A DNA stretch of 64,000 nt from Flagellimonas ochracea (GTDB lineage Bacteria; Bacteroidota; Bacteroidia; Flavobacteriales; Flavobacteriaceae), in contig NZ_JAAABI010000001.1 in assembly GCF_009903685.1 (NCBI RefSeq), forward strand, positions 124,001 through 188,000, written 5' to 3'. The translations under genes and the position numbers were made by a program. Shown in pieces: positions 43,934-51,523 of the stretch. The stretch's first letter is position 1, and each line of letters starts with the position of its first letter. The notes beneath the pieces are model-generated. The model did not search any database and was not told where the DNA came from. It worked only from the letters and a program-made list of their open reading frames with translations.

Positions 43934-44384
43934 ATCCTTGAACTTTATGGTTTCCTGGAATGAATTTGAAGGTCTTCATAAGACGTGTCCAGGTATTGAT
44001 TTGTGCTATAGCCAAGGTTAGATAACATATTTCCTCTTTTGTAAAAAATGTTGTTAATGGGTAATATATATCTTCAGGAATGGACTCTCTTGATAATTTG
44101 GTGAGACTATCGGTAAAGCTTAATACGGCAATTTCCTTATCGGTGAAGTATGGTGTTTCTTGCCATACACATAGCGATGATAAACGCAGATCTGTTTCGT
44201 TTAGATGTTGTAATTCTTTGTGATGCATATCTACACAATAAGCACAGCCATTTTTTTGAGCCACTCTTAGTCTAATAAGTTCCAAAAGATGTATACCTAG
44301 CGTAGAGTTATTGATGAAATTTTCTGTTTCCATTAAACTTTCGAACATCCCTTCGGGAATGTCTTGATAGCTAATTCGTTCCAT
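43917..44384 (-). CDS. AhpD-like / carboxymuconolactone decarboxylase family protein
   Basis: A 155-residue helical protein with the redox motif NGCAYCVDMHHKELQH (CxxC plus histidines), near residues 50-65. The last third (YLTLAIAQINTWTRLMKTF) fits the AhpD-like fold with its INxWNR-type end. Cassettes often carry such genes. Here it lies 85 bp downstream of a Crp/Fnr regulator, a pairing common in Bacteroidetes genomes. Confidence 0.87.
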   Translation of the reverse strand: MERISYQDIPEGMFESLMETENFINNSTLGIHLLELIRLRVAQKNGCAYCVDMHHKELQHLNETDLRLSSLCVWQETPYFTDKEIAVLSFTDSLTKLSRESIPEDIYYPLTTFFTKEEICYLTLAIAQINTWTRLMKTFKFIPGNHKVQGYETAQ

Positions 44385-44469
44385 TATTTTATTGTTTGAA
44401 TTGTTAATTATGAAGCAAATTTATTAGCCTTCAAGCCGAATTTCATTAAGATATCTTAAGAACGAATTA

Positions 44470-45003
44470 CTAATGTGTTTTTCGTAGTTCACTTAGATAT
44501 TCAGGAGTAATATCTAGATAAGAGGCAATCATATATTGTGGAACTCTTTGAGTAAAGTTGGGAATGGATTTTATGAGTCCAAAGTAACGGTCTTTGCTAG
44601 AGGCTTTCATGTAAAAATGGCTATTTCTTTGCTGTGCAATCAACCAATTCTCAGTTATAATTCTAAAAAGCCTTTCAATCTTAGGCAATTTGTCATATGT
44701 TGAATCAAGAATATCCTTTCTGATAGATAAGGTAGTAGTTGGCTCTAAAGCTTGAATGTTAACAGAGGAGGGCTTTTGTTTTATGAAGCTATCCATATTT
44801 GTGACCCACCAATTTTCTATTCCGAATTGAACTATCTTTTCCGTTCCTGAATCATCAAAGTAGAAGGTTCGCACCAAGCATTCAATAATAAAGTAATGGT
44901 GGTTACATAATTGGCCTGATTGTAAGAGGTACTCTTTTTTCTTAAATGTATTCTCTTCTAATAATGAACAGAAATACTCAAACTCAGAATCTTCTAAAGA
45001 CAC
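44470..45003 (-). CDS. Crp/Fnr family transcriptional regulator
   Basis: A 177-residue regulator. A cyclic-nucleotide-binding-type domain (KKKEYLLQSGQLCNHHYFII, IVQFGIENWWVTNMDSFIKQ) covers the first ~125 residues, and a short HTH end (PQYMIASYLDITPEYLSELR) closes the protein. The start codon is GTG; a coding-like extension (LIESLKKYIDRY) precedes it in frame, but no ATG, so the N-terminus may have been trimmed when the cassette formed. It probably controls the AhpD-like gene downstream. Confidence 0.84.
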   Translation of the reverse strand: MSLEDSEFEYFCSLLEENTFKKKEYLLQSGQLCNHHYFIIECLVRTFYFDDSGTEKIVQFGIENWWVTNMDSFIKQKPSSVNIQALEPTTTLSIRKDILDSTYDKLPKIERLFRIITENWLIAQQRNSHFYMKASSKDRYFGLIKSIPNFTQRVPQYMIASYLDITPEYLSELRKTH

Positions 45004-45068
45004 ATACCGGTCAATATATTTTTTTAGACTTTCGATGAGTTAAGATTTTATAGTTTGCTTCGAATGAA

Positions 45069-45267
45069 AAACAACGATATTGTATATGATTTGTGGCGAC
45101 TGGCCGCTAGCGCCGGCGCACTGCTACAGCGGAGTGTAGTGTATGTGCCCTAGGGAAGCCCTGGAAAGCCGCTCAACGTTTTTATCAGTTAATCCAAGTT
45201 AGTCATTTTTGTGGGAATTCAAATTCACTTAACTAGCTACCGCCGTGAATTATATACGTTGTTGTGC
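45069..45267 (-). repeat. attC-like site, long form (199 bp)
   Basis: The left arm AACAACGATATTGTATATGA pairs with the right arm AATTATATACGTTGTTGTGC. A GC-rich centre (45100-45180) holds further stems, such as CTACAGCGGAGTGTAG. The stop codon of the VOC gene (45250) lies inside the right arm, so the gene ends ...QQRI within the site. Confidence 0.8.
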
Positions 45268-45720
45268 ACTGGCATTTGTCCAACATTGTAATTCAATGAG
45301 ATTTCCTTCAGGGTCCCTCGCATAAGTGAATGTGATTTCTCCAACGCCAATTATTTCCTTTTTCACGATTTCTCCAAAAGATGTTCCTCCATTAGATATT
45401 AATTTTTCAAGAGTACGTTCCACATTTTCAACTTCAAAGGCAATATGTCCAAAGCCTCGTCTATTTGGAGGTGTAAAATCTTGGGTTATGATTTCGCTAT
45501 ACTGATAGATTTCAAGTGTTGGTCCACTTTCTCCATATCCTGGCAACAACAAATGTGCTCCTTCAAGTGTCGCATTTTTAACTCCGGTTCCTTTCTCCAA
45601 CCATTTTCCAGTTTGATTTCGGATAGGGGGTACTATTTTGCAATTAAATGTTTCGACGTAAAAAGCAACAAGATTTTTCCAGTTAGTGCTTATTATGTTT
45701 GTATGAATAAATTTCATCAA
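45250..45720 (-). CDS. VOC family (glyoxalase-like) protein
   Basis: A 156-residue vicinal-oxygen-chelate protein. The first module starts MMKFIHTNIISTNWKNLVAF with the metal His, and the last contains FTYARDPEGNLIELQCW, with the conserved Asp-Pro-x-Gly-x2-Ile-Glu-Leu end and its Glu ligand. The middle RRGFGHIAFEVENVERTLEK supplies another His. The C-terminal residues NASAQQRI are encoded by the attC arm. The substrate is unknown. Confidence 0.87.
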   Translation of the reverse strand: MMKFIHTNIISTNWKNLVAFYVETFNCKIVPPIRNQTGKWLEKGTGVKNATLEGAHLLLPGYGESGPTLEIYQYSEIITQDFTPPNRRGFGHIAFEVENVERTLEKLISNGGTSFGEIVKKEIIGVGEITFTYARDPEGNLIELQCWTNASAQQRI

Positions 45721-45749
45721 AGACTATTTCTTTTAGGCTTGCGCACAAA

Positions 45750-45841
45750 GGCCTCACGGCTATGGCGAGTAGTGGTGCAAGCTCAGCTTGCAATAGCTAT
45801 GGAAGCCATTAGACGCTGATTCGCTATGGCCTTTGTTAGGC
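45750..45841 (-). repeat. attC-like site, type 2
   Basis: The left arm GGCCTCACGGCTATGGCGAG pairs with the right arm TCGCTATGGCCTTTGTTAGG (R' box GTTAGGC). The apex is a perfect 8-bp palindrome TGCAAGCTcAGCTTGCA at 45776-45792. The arms differ from the main type, but the R-spacer-L layout is the same. It separates the VOC and hydrolase cassettes. Confidence 0.85.
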
Positions 45842-45846
45842 AAAGT

Positions 45847-46782
45847 TTATTTAAGGTATTTCGATATCCATGTTGCGGCACTGGTCGTCCATTCATCAGG
45901 TAGTTTATGACCGCTATCAAACCATTTGATTTCCTTGTTTTTGCTTTTCAAGAGGTCGTAAAGTTTTTGGCCATCAGTTTTTGAATAGTTCCTATTATCA
46001 CTTTCCCCCATTAGCATAAGAAAAGATGATGTCTTAACAAATGGCGCAAAATTATAGACGGCAAGGGCTGAAAAGGGTTCCTTTAATACAGGAGTGACAC
46101 TTGCTACAGCAGTATTCAACCTAGAATCGACTGCACTAAGGTTGAATACCATCATACCTCCCATACTATAACCAATTGCCCCAAAACCTGTGGAATCTAT
46201 TTCTTCACGTGTTGCCAGATAATCCATGGCTCTGCGATATTCAATTACCGTTTGGACTATCATATCTCTTGCACGCATTACCCAACCTTTCTGAAAGATA
46301 AAAACATCGGCAGATTCATAATCATTGTTTAGCATTCGTTCACCATGATATTCAGCATCTAGGCTTAAAACTGCAAAACCAGAATCTATCAGCCGTTCCG
46401 TCAAGAGTCTCCCTGAATTAAAACTATTTTCTTTCCACCAGCTTTCTTTAGAATCGCCAACACCATGTAATACTAAAACACATTTGTAAGGACCATTCCC
46501 TTTTTTTGGAATGCCCAAATAACCGGGTACGCGACTATTGGCGATACCTTCAAAAACTATTTTTTCTCGAATATAATTTATGTCCTCATTTTTTTCAACG
46601 GTTCTAGCTCCTAATGGAATGCTCTTATCATAATCAAAGAAGTGATTCATAACCTTAAATGCCTCCGATTTAATCGGACTCATGATAATGGAATCACTCT
46701 CCTGAGAGGCCGTTAAACGAGGAAAGAAAAATAAGGCGATACAAAAAAATATTGTGATAGTATGGAATGCTTTAGACTTCAT
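45847..46782 (-). CDS. Exported alpha/beta hydrolase, dienelactone-hydrolase-like
   Basis: A 311-residue protein with a signal peptide (LTASQE) and an alpha/beta hydrolase fold. The nucleophile elbow is GAIGYSMGGMMVFN (GxSxGG). The oxyanion region is CVLVLHGVGDSKESWW, LMLMGESDNRNY holds the acid, and WFDSGHKLPDEW the catalytic His. This resembles acetyl xylan esterase/dienelactone hydrolases. It is a one-gene cassette between type 2 (45750) and type 1 (46804) attC sites. Confidence 0.86.
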   Translation of the reverse strand: MKSKAFHTITIFFCIALFFFPRLTASQESDSIIMSPIKSEAFKVMNHFFDYDKSIPLGARTVEKNEDINYIREKIVFEGIANSRVPGYLGIPKKGNGPYKCVLVLHGVGDSKESWWKENSFNSGRLLTERLIDSGFAVLSLDAEYHGERMLNNDYESADVFIFQKGWVMRARDMIVQTVIEYRRAMDYLATREEIDSTGFGAIGYSMGGMMVFNLSAVDSRLNTAVASVTPVLKEPFSALAVYNFAPFVKTSSFLMLMGESDNRNYSKTDGQKLYDLLKSKNKEIKWFDSGHKLPDEWTTSAATWISKYLK

Positions 46783-46803
46783 GATATTTTAATTTCTAAT
46801 TTT

Positions 46804-46934
46804 GCCTAACGGTCTCGTGTATGAGTAGTAGCGGATTTTTACTCACAAATCTTTTGGTTTTTCACTGACCATTGTTTTATTTTTTTTTAACGTTTTTTCA
46901 TTTAAACCGCTATTACTTAAACACATTGTTGTGT
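46804..46934 (-). repeat. attC-like site
   Basis: The left arm GCCTAACGGTCTCGTGTATG pairs with the right arm TAAACACATTGTTGTGTG. A second stem pairs AGTAGTAGCGG with CCGCTATTACT. The centre is AT-rich. The core boxes are intact (GCCTAAC, GTTGTGT). Confidence 0.87.
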
Positions 46935-46945
46935 GTTCGGCTTTA

Positions 46946-47521
46946 TCATTCACTCCATATTCCATTCTTAAACAACTGAAACCATTTTTCAATTTCAGTC
47001 TCAGATTTCAGTCTTATTTTTCTAAAAATCTCAGTCGCAAATTCAATCGGAGCAATTCCATTTGCTGTAATGATATTTTTGTCAGTTACCGCTAATTTGT
47101 TTTGATAGTTTTCTTGTCCGTTATATTCAGGAACAACTGCTTTTAAGTATCCTAAATCATTGCTTGTGTGGTGCAAGTTGTTTAAAACACCCAGCTGTCC
47201 TAAGTAAAAAGTTGCCCCACAAATTGCAGCAATTGACTTTTTATTATCAATCAGTTCTTTTACAAGATTGTCAATCATTGTTATTTCTCTTTGCTCCCAA
47301 GCTACGCCTCCAGGCAGAACCAACATGTCAATTTCTTCAGATTTCAATTCTGAAAATGAAAGATTCGGTTTCACTTCCAATCCGCCCATAGATTTTACAG
47401 GATTACCATCTTTCGAGAAGTAAACTAAGCCAAACTGCTCACTTTTGTTAATTTCAGGTGTTAAATAAGCAATCTCCCAATCAGAGAATCCATCAAATAA
47501 AAACACACAAATCTTCTTCAT
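46946..47521 (-). CDS. DJ-1/PfpI family protein
   Basis: A 191-residue protein from the ATG at 47521 (MKKICVFLFDGFSDWEIAYL). The family nucleophile elbow AAICGATFYLGQLGVL has the catalytic Cys, and LVLPGGVAWEQREI the Glu-adjacent loop. IITANGIAPIEFATEIF ends the fold. DJ-1/PfpI members act as amidases, glyoxalases or chaperones. The ORF could start 8 codons earlier; I prefer the internal Met as the family start. It follows the YdeI-like gene by 35 bp, with no attC between, so both form one cassette. Confidence 0.85.
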   Translation of the reverse strand: MKKICVFLFDGFSDWEIAYLTPEINKSEQFGLVYFSKDGNPVKSMGGLEVKPNLSFSELKSEEIDMLVLPGGVAWEQREITMIDNLVKELIDNKKSIAAICGATFYLGQLGVLNNLHHTSNDLGYLKAVVPEYNGQENYQNKLAVTDKNIITANGIAPIEFATEIFRKIRLKSETEIEKWFQLFKNGIWSE

Positions 47522-47556
47522 ATTTATCTGTTTAAATTTATACAAATCTTTGGTGG

Positions 47557-48123
47557 CTAATAGTATTTATCAATTCCCCCAAATCCTTTAGTTATTTTGT
47601 TCTCTTTTGTCTTGCTAATAAAACTATTCAAGCGCTTTTCAAACTCATCAGGTCTTTTTCTTGCACTTTCAATATACGCAATTCTGATTCGTTTATATGG
47701 CTCAGGAAAGTTCTGATAATTTCCCCAAACAACTTTATCTACTTTTAACCTCGCTATTATATCTTCAGGGAAAACGAATTTTTGCTGAACTATTTTTAGA
47801 ACTTCATTCTTAATTGAACTGTGAATTAAATTGTTTTCAAAAAGCCATTTCAAGCGTTCAATATTGGGTTGTGAGAAAGTGGAGTTCTTTCTTCGCCTGC
47901 AAAATCTCTGAATAGAAGTATTCTCATTTAACGACTTAACAGTACTGTCAATCCAACCAAAACAAAGAGCTTCTTCAACTGCATCATTATACAATATTCG
48001 TTTCTTGTTCGTTTTCTTCAACGGATACTCTAACCAAATATCATTTTCTGTCTCAAAGTTTACCTCAAGCCATTCTCTCCACTCTTTTCTATCAATGAAA
48101 TATTTAGTTGTTAGTTCGTTCAT
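47557..48123 (-). CDS. YdeI/OmpD-associated family protein
   Basis: A 188-residue cytosolic protein with the family motifs EWREWLEVNFETENDIWLEY and EEALCFGWIDSTVKSLNENT, then CRRRKNSTFSQPNIERLKWL. The C-terminal helix pair YIESARKRPDEFEKRLNSF is also characteristic. Some members are linked to outer-membrane protein effects, but the biochemical role is unclear. It is the first gene of a two-gene cassette. An inverted-repeat hairpin lies between it and its upstream attC (48185-48199). Confidence 0.87.
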   Translation of the reverse strand: MNELTTKYFIDRKEWREWLEVNFETENDIWLEYPLKKTNKKRILYNDAVEEALCFGWIDSTVKSLNENTSIQRFCRRRKNSTFSQPNIERLKWLFENNLIHSSIKNEVLKIVQQKFVFPEDIIARLKVDKVVWGNYQNFPEPYKRIRIAYIESARKRPDEFEKRLNSFISKTKENKITKGFGGIDKYY

Positions 48124-48171
48124 TTTTCATTTCCTACTTGAAATTATGTGCGGCCTTTAGGAAAAAAATAG

Positions 48172-48214
48172 TTCAAGGAGGGAAGATCACGAAGTGATCT
48201 GGCTTGAACGACCG
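48172..48214 (-). terminator. Hairpin upstream of the YdeI-like cassette gene (copy 2)
   Basis: The central palindrome GATCACgaaGTGATC is at 48185-48199, with outer pairing TTCAAG/CTTGAA, followed on the minus strand by ACTATTTTTTT. It sits within the 5' region of the YdeI cassette with no type 2 attC of its own, unlike the copies at 43350 and 49087, so it may be the remnant of a fused ORF-less cassette. Confidence 0.5.
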
Positions 48215-48224
48215 CAGGTATTTT

Positions 48225-48341
48225 TCCTAACGGTCTTGTATAACCGCAGTTCTCTGCGATGGTATTTTGAAGTTAGGAAGTTAAACTATTTTAAGAAGGT
48301 GATCTGAAAAGAGCTTGAATTGCGGTTATACGTTGTTGGCC
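48225..48341 (-). repeat. attC-like site
   Basis: The left arm TCCTAACGGTCTTGTATAAC pairs with the right arm GCGGTTATACGTTGTTGGCC. R boxes TCCTAAC and GTTGGCC, L boxes TGTATAA and TTATAC. The second stem CCGCAGTT/AATTGCGG extends it. It is a well-kept site. Confidence 0.9.
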
Positions 48342-48392
48342 GTAGTTATTTTACTTCAATAGTTTGCGTTAAATATTATATACTCACATTAT

Positions 48393-48821
48393 TTATTCAG
48401 AAAGCACAAATTGCCACGATATTCCAAATTTGTCTTCACACCATCCATATTTCTTACCAAATCCATAATCACCTTCGCCATCGTAGTTGTCTAGAGGAAC
48501 CATTATCTGACCACCATTCGCAGAAAGCTTTTCAAAAAGCGTTTGTATAACACCATCAGAATTGTCACTTATGAAAATTGAAACAGCGGGAGTAAAGGAC
48601 CAAGCATGATTATAATTGCTTTCAGAAACCATGTAATCAGTTCCATTTAATGTAAATACACCATATTTAATAAGCTCAGGTGTACCACCTGCTTCGCCTT
48701 CCGAGTATTTTTTTATGCTTTTAATTTCAGAATTTGGAAAGATGTCAGTGTAAAAGTTTATTGCTTCTTCAGCCTTTCCGCACTGGTCGCCTACAAATGT
48801 TAGAAAAGTTGTTGTTCTCAT
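48393..48821 (-). CDS. PhnB-like VOC family protein
   Basis: A 142-residue protein with the PhnB start FLTFVGDQCGKAEEAINFYT, the central GTDYMVSESNYNHAWSFTPA and the ending YGWCEDKFGISWQFVLSE. This is the complete version of the family whose truncated copy lies at 41164-41400. PhnB-like proteins are widespread and their substrates unknown. One-gene cassette between attC sites at 48225 and 48878. Confidence 0.88.
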   Translation of the reverse strand: MRTTTFLTFVGDQCGKAEEAINFYTDIFPNSEIKSIKKYSEGEAGGTPELIKYGVFTLNGTDYMVSESNYNHAWSFTPAVSIFISDNSDGVIQTLFEKLSANGGQIMVPLDNYDGEGDYGFGKKYGWCEDKFGISWQFVLSE

Positions 48822-48877
48822 TTTATTTATTCAATTTTCAATAATGGATATTTTCAGTTTTGTCTAATTACCGCCAA

Positions 48878-48970
48878 ATGCCCCACGGCTTTGGCGAGTA
48901 GCGTTGCAGTTTCAGCTTGCATTAGCTATGGAAGCCATTAGACGCTGATTCGCTATAGCCTTGGTTAGGT
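48878..48970 (-). repeat. attC-like site, type 2
   Basis: The left arm TGCCCCACGGCTTTGGCGAG and the right arm TCGCTATAGCCTTGGTTAGG. The centre contains GTTGCAGTTTCAGCTTGCAT, a degenerate form of the perfect apex palindrome at 45776-45792. It ends the second ORF-less cassette. Confidence 0.82.
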
Positions 48971-49126
48971 TAAGTACCGGACCAGCGGTTGTGAGGGCCT
49001 GTTCTTGGGTATTAAATATAGGGTTATTCTTGCCGAATCTGCAGTCGTAGTGTGGGGCCTTTAGGAAAAAAAGTTCAAGGAGGGAAGATCACGAAGTGAT
49101 TTGGCTTGAACGACCGCAGGTATTTT
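48971..49126 (-). other. ORF-less cassette with terminator-like hairpin (copy 3)
   Basis: A stretch of ~156 bp between attC 48878-48970 and 49127-49257, homologous to 43235-43389 along its whole length. It carries no ORF, a conserved CCAGCGGTTGTGAGGGCCTG block and the hairpin at 49087-49101 (GATCACgaaGTGATT). The conservation of a noncoding cassette in two places suggests mobility as a unit. Confidence 0.75.
49074..49116 (-). terminator. Hairpin of ORF-less cassette, copy 3
   Basis: Palindrome with one mismatch at 49087-49101 inside the outer stem TTCAAG/CTTGAA, followed on the minus strand by ACTTTTTTTCC. It matches the intrinsic-terminator layout on the array's transcribed strand. Confidence 0.5.
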
Positions 49127-49257
49127 GCCTAACGGTCTCGGCTATGGGTAGTTACGCGGGTTAGTACTAAACTTTGCAGGTACACACCAAGTTGGAAATT
49201 CCTGTGGAATTTCCAAAGTAGGCGAGAACAAGCAATTACTTATGGCCATTGTTAGCA
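49127..49257 (-). repeat. attC-like site
   Basis: The left arm GCCTAACGGTCTCGGCTATG pairs with the right arm TATGGCCATTGTTAGCA. The inner stem GTAGTTACGC/GCAATTACTT extends it. A perfect 11-bp palindrome (TTGGAAATTCC, tgt, GGAATTTCCAA) sits at 49192-49216 near the centre. Confidence 0.92.
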
Positions 49258-49264
49258 AAAGTGC

Positions 49265-49669
49265 TTATTCAATATCCTCGCTCTCAATTTGATATTTGTA
49301 TTTAAAAAATCTTTTTGATGGTTCACTTGCTATCCAATAGTCATCTATGTTATAAATATTTTTCCCAGTGTCATTTTCTTTGTACACTTTAAGAATCTGT
49401 TCCGCTTGATTTTTAATAACCACAGAGTCATAATCTACAAGTGAAGGTTCAAGAAAAGTGCTGCCAATATCAAAACCTTCCTGAAAGAGTTCAATTCCCT
49501 TAGGAAGTATTTGCAAGGTTTTGCTTAAACTTTCATCTGACGAGATAAATTGAATAGTCAGAGTTTGAGATGTCAAATTTTCAATATCTGCTTCCATATC
49601 CGATACGGGGTCACAACTTGAGAAAATTAGAGCCATCATTGTCAATACAAATAGATTTTTCATATTCAT
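49265..49669 (-). CDS. Hypothetical cassette lipoprotein
   Basis: A lipoprotein of ~134 residues from the ATG at 49669 (MNMKNLFVLTMMALIFSSCD; the lipobox Cys follows SS). The mature part has ADIENLTSQTLTIQFISSDE, beta-rich, with no known domain. The ORF could extend ten codons further, but that stretch is not signal-peptide-like. The stop is 8 bp from the attC at 49127-49257. One-gene cassette. Confidence 0.72.
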   Translation of the reverse strand: MNMKNLFVLTMMALIFSSCDPVSDMEADIENLTSQTLTIQFISSDESLSKTLQILPKGIELFQEGFDIGSTFLEPSLVDYDSVVIKNQAEQILKVYKENDTGKNIYNIDDYWIASEPSKRFFKYKYQIESEDIE

Positions 49670-49690
49670 TATTTTATGTGAGGCATTTTT

Positions 49691-49873
49691 TGCCATCGGT
49701 CCGGCTATGATTCCGTTGCGGCTGGCGGCTGGTGAGCGACGGCGCGGGCCGGTGCGATTTTCCAGCGAGCCAAGACGCGGGACGGAATCATTCCCGATTG
49801 TTTTGAGAGTTAAAATAAGAAAAGTTATTCCTTTTGACCAATCGGCAGCAATGGATCATAGCCTTTGTTGTGT
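49691..49873 (-). repeat. attC-like site, long GC-rich form (183 bp)
   Basis: The left arm TGCCATCGGTCCGGCTATGA pairs with the right arm GATCATAGCCTTTGTTGTGT. The inner stem TTCCGTTGCGG/GGCAGCAATGG continues it. A GC-rich centre (49726-49800) contains GACGGAATCATTCC. The stop codon of the next gene (49856-49858) is inside the right arm. Confidence 0.85.
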
Positions 49874-50311
49874 GTAGTGTTTTTGCTTTTTTAAATCAAT
49901 TTTTAAGTTTCTATAACCTAAATATTCTACTTCGATTTTTTTTAATTTGCCATGAAGTACATCAGATTGATAAATTCCATTTTCGTCTGTGCTTATTTTC
50001 TTTTTTTCAGTCGAACCGTTTTGTTTGATTGATAATATCAGTTTTGCGTTTGTTAGTGGTTCTTTTGTTTGGGCGTCGAAAACTTTTCCACGGACTGATT
50101 TTCCGTATTCCAATTGTGATATGTTCATTGAAATTTCCCCCATTACGATACATCCGTCCCGTCTATCAATTCCGTAATCTGGGTCTCTGTCCACGATCAG
50201 TTCGTTTGAGGGTCGATTTTCAATTATCAATTCCGAAAGTCCAGTCAGATTTTGAGTCCCTCGGCAACTGAAAATCAAAAGGATTAATATTAGTATTGTT
50301 TATCTTCGCAT
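49856..50311 (-). pseudogene. Carboxypeptidase-regulatory-like lipoprotein with in-frame stop
   Basis: The reading frame 49856-50278 encodes a 140-residue beta domain (YGKSVRGKVFDAQTKEPLTN, KKIEVEYLGYRNLKIDLKKQ) resembling the CarboxypepD_reg-like fold. Its signal peptide continues upstream in frame from an ATG at 50309-50311 as MRR-stop-TILILILLIFSC: codon 4 is TAA (50300-50302). So a nonsense change separates the true start from the lipobox. Translation from the TTG at 50278 would lose the signal. The C-terminal TQQRL is attC-encoded. Confidence 0.78.
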
Positions 50312-50329
50312 TGGCTTTTTCGACATTAC

Positions 50330-50460
50330 ACACAACGGTCTCGGCTATGAGTAGTTGCGTGGTTTAGCACTTTACTTTGCAAGTACGCACCAAACTGAAA
50401 ATCCGCAAGGATTTTCAGAAGTAGACGAGAACAAGCAATTACTTATAGCCATTGTTGTAG
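50330..50460 (-). repeat. attC-like site, best type 1 example
   Basis: The left arm ACACAACGGTCTCGGCTATG pairs with the right arm TATAGCCATTGTTGTAG. The inner stem AGTAGTTGC/GCAATTACT extends it. A perfect 10-bp palindrome (CTGAAAATCC, gcaa, GGATTTTCAG) is at 50395-50418. The TPR gene's stop (50439) lies in the right arm. Confidence 0.92.
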
Positions 50461-51512
50461 GTAGTTTTTTTACAATTATTTTTTAATAATTCAATTCCTC
50501 TTTTCTGTCCAAGTTCTGATAATTCATTCCAATCTTTACAAGCTAATTCAAATTTTCCAGTTTCATAGTAAATAGCAGCTCTGTTATAAAGCGCATCTAT
50601 GTTTTTTGGGTCTAACTCATAACTTTTAGTAAAGTTTTTAATAGAACTCTCATAATCTTTATTCTGATAAGACCTTATTCCTTTTTTGAAATATTCACTA
50701 GCTTTTTGAATTACTCTTGTGTCTCCACCATAAAAATGGTCTAATTGATAGAAAGAATCAGTGAAAAATTTCATTGAAATTCCACGAAATGTTTTTGTTT
50801 TTTCGTCTTTTAATACGAATGGCATTTCTAGGGTATCAAGATGTTTGAATTTATCTAAGTTCCAAAGTTTATACGATTTGTTAATCACTTTTTTAATTCT
50901 CTCAATTTTACTTGAGTCATTTGTGTTAGAGTAATTTATTAAGGTACTTATATTTTTATTTTTTAAATCTATTGTTATAACTCCTTTAGCTTTAAAGTTG
51001 CTGTGTTTTTTCTTAAAAGCTTTGTTCAGTTCAAGCATTAAACTCGAGTTTAAAGTTGGTGTATAGAATTCATTTGCAACTTGATTTTTACTTTCTCCCT
51101 TTTCCTCTTTAATTTCATTGAATAATTTTTGTTCTCTAACAAAATAGAACCTCTTTAATTTGTCGTTTTCCATTCCGTTTATTCTTTCACAGAGAATCAA
51201 CGTATCATTTTTTACTCTTTCTATTTCGTATCCGGAAGTTGAAGATGTTTTGATAAAGTTTTTATTTAATGAGAATGGAAAACAAACTTCATTTACTCTA
51301 TGAGTTGGATTTCCATTATTACACATTTCCAATTTTTTAAAAGTGTAATTAACATAAGAAGAGTCAGTCAAGAAACGGTCTATTAAACTACTGCCGTCTT
51401 TCATCTCAATCTTATATTTTATCCAATCTCCATTCAATTCAGAAATATTGACTTTTTGGCAATACGATTTGATTGTAATTAGAAGGAATAATAAAAGTAT
51501 GTTTTTCGTCAT
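50439..51512 (-). CDS. Exported TPR-containing protein
   Basis: A 357-residue protein with signal peptide MTKNILLLFLLITIKSYCQK. A central TonB-C-like or beta region (GVITIDLKNKNISTLINYSN) and two TPRs at ~270-335 (YFKKGIRSYQNKDYESSIKN, DALYNRAAIYYETGKFELAC) are visible. The last residues NNGYK are encoded by the attC right arm. The gene is AT-rich. It is the largest cassette gene near the recombinase. The function is unknown. Confidence 0.78.
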   Translation of the reverse strand: MTKNILLLFLLITIKSYCQKVNISELNGDWIKYKIEMKDGSSLIDRFLTDSSYVNYTFKKLEMCNNGNPTHRVNEVCFPFSLNKNFIKTSSTSGYEIERVKNDTLILCERINGMENDKLKRFYFVREQKLFNEIKEEKGESKNQVANEFYTPTLNSSLMLELNKAFKKKHSNFKAKGVITIDLKNKNISTLINYSNTNDSSKIERIKKVINKSYKLWNLDKFKHLDTLEMPFVLKDEKTKTFRGISMKFFTDSFYQLDHFYGGDTRVIQKASEYFKKGIRSYQNKDYESSIKNFTKSYELDPKNIDALYNRAAIYYETGKFELACKDWNELSELGQKRGIELLKNNCKKTTYNNGYK

Positions 51513-51523
51513 TTTTAAATTAC

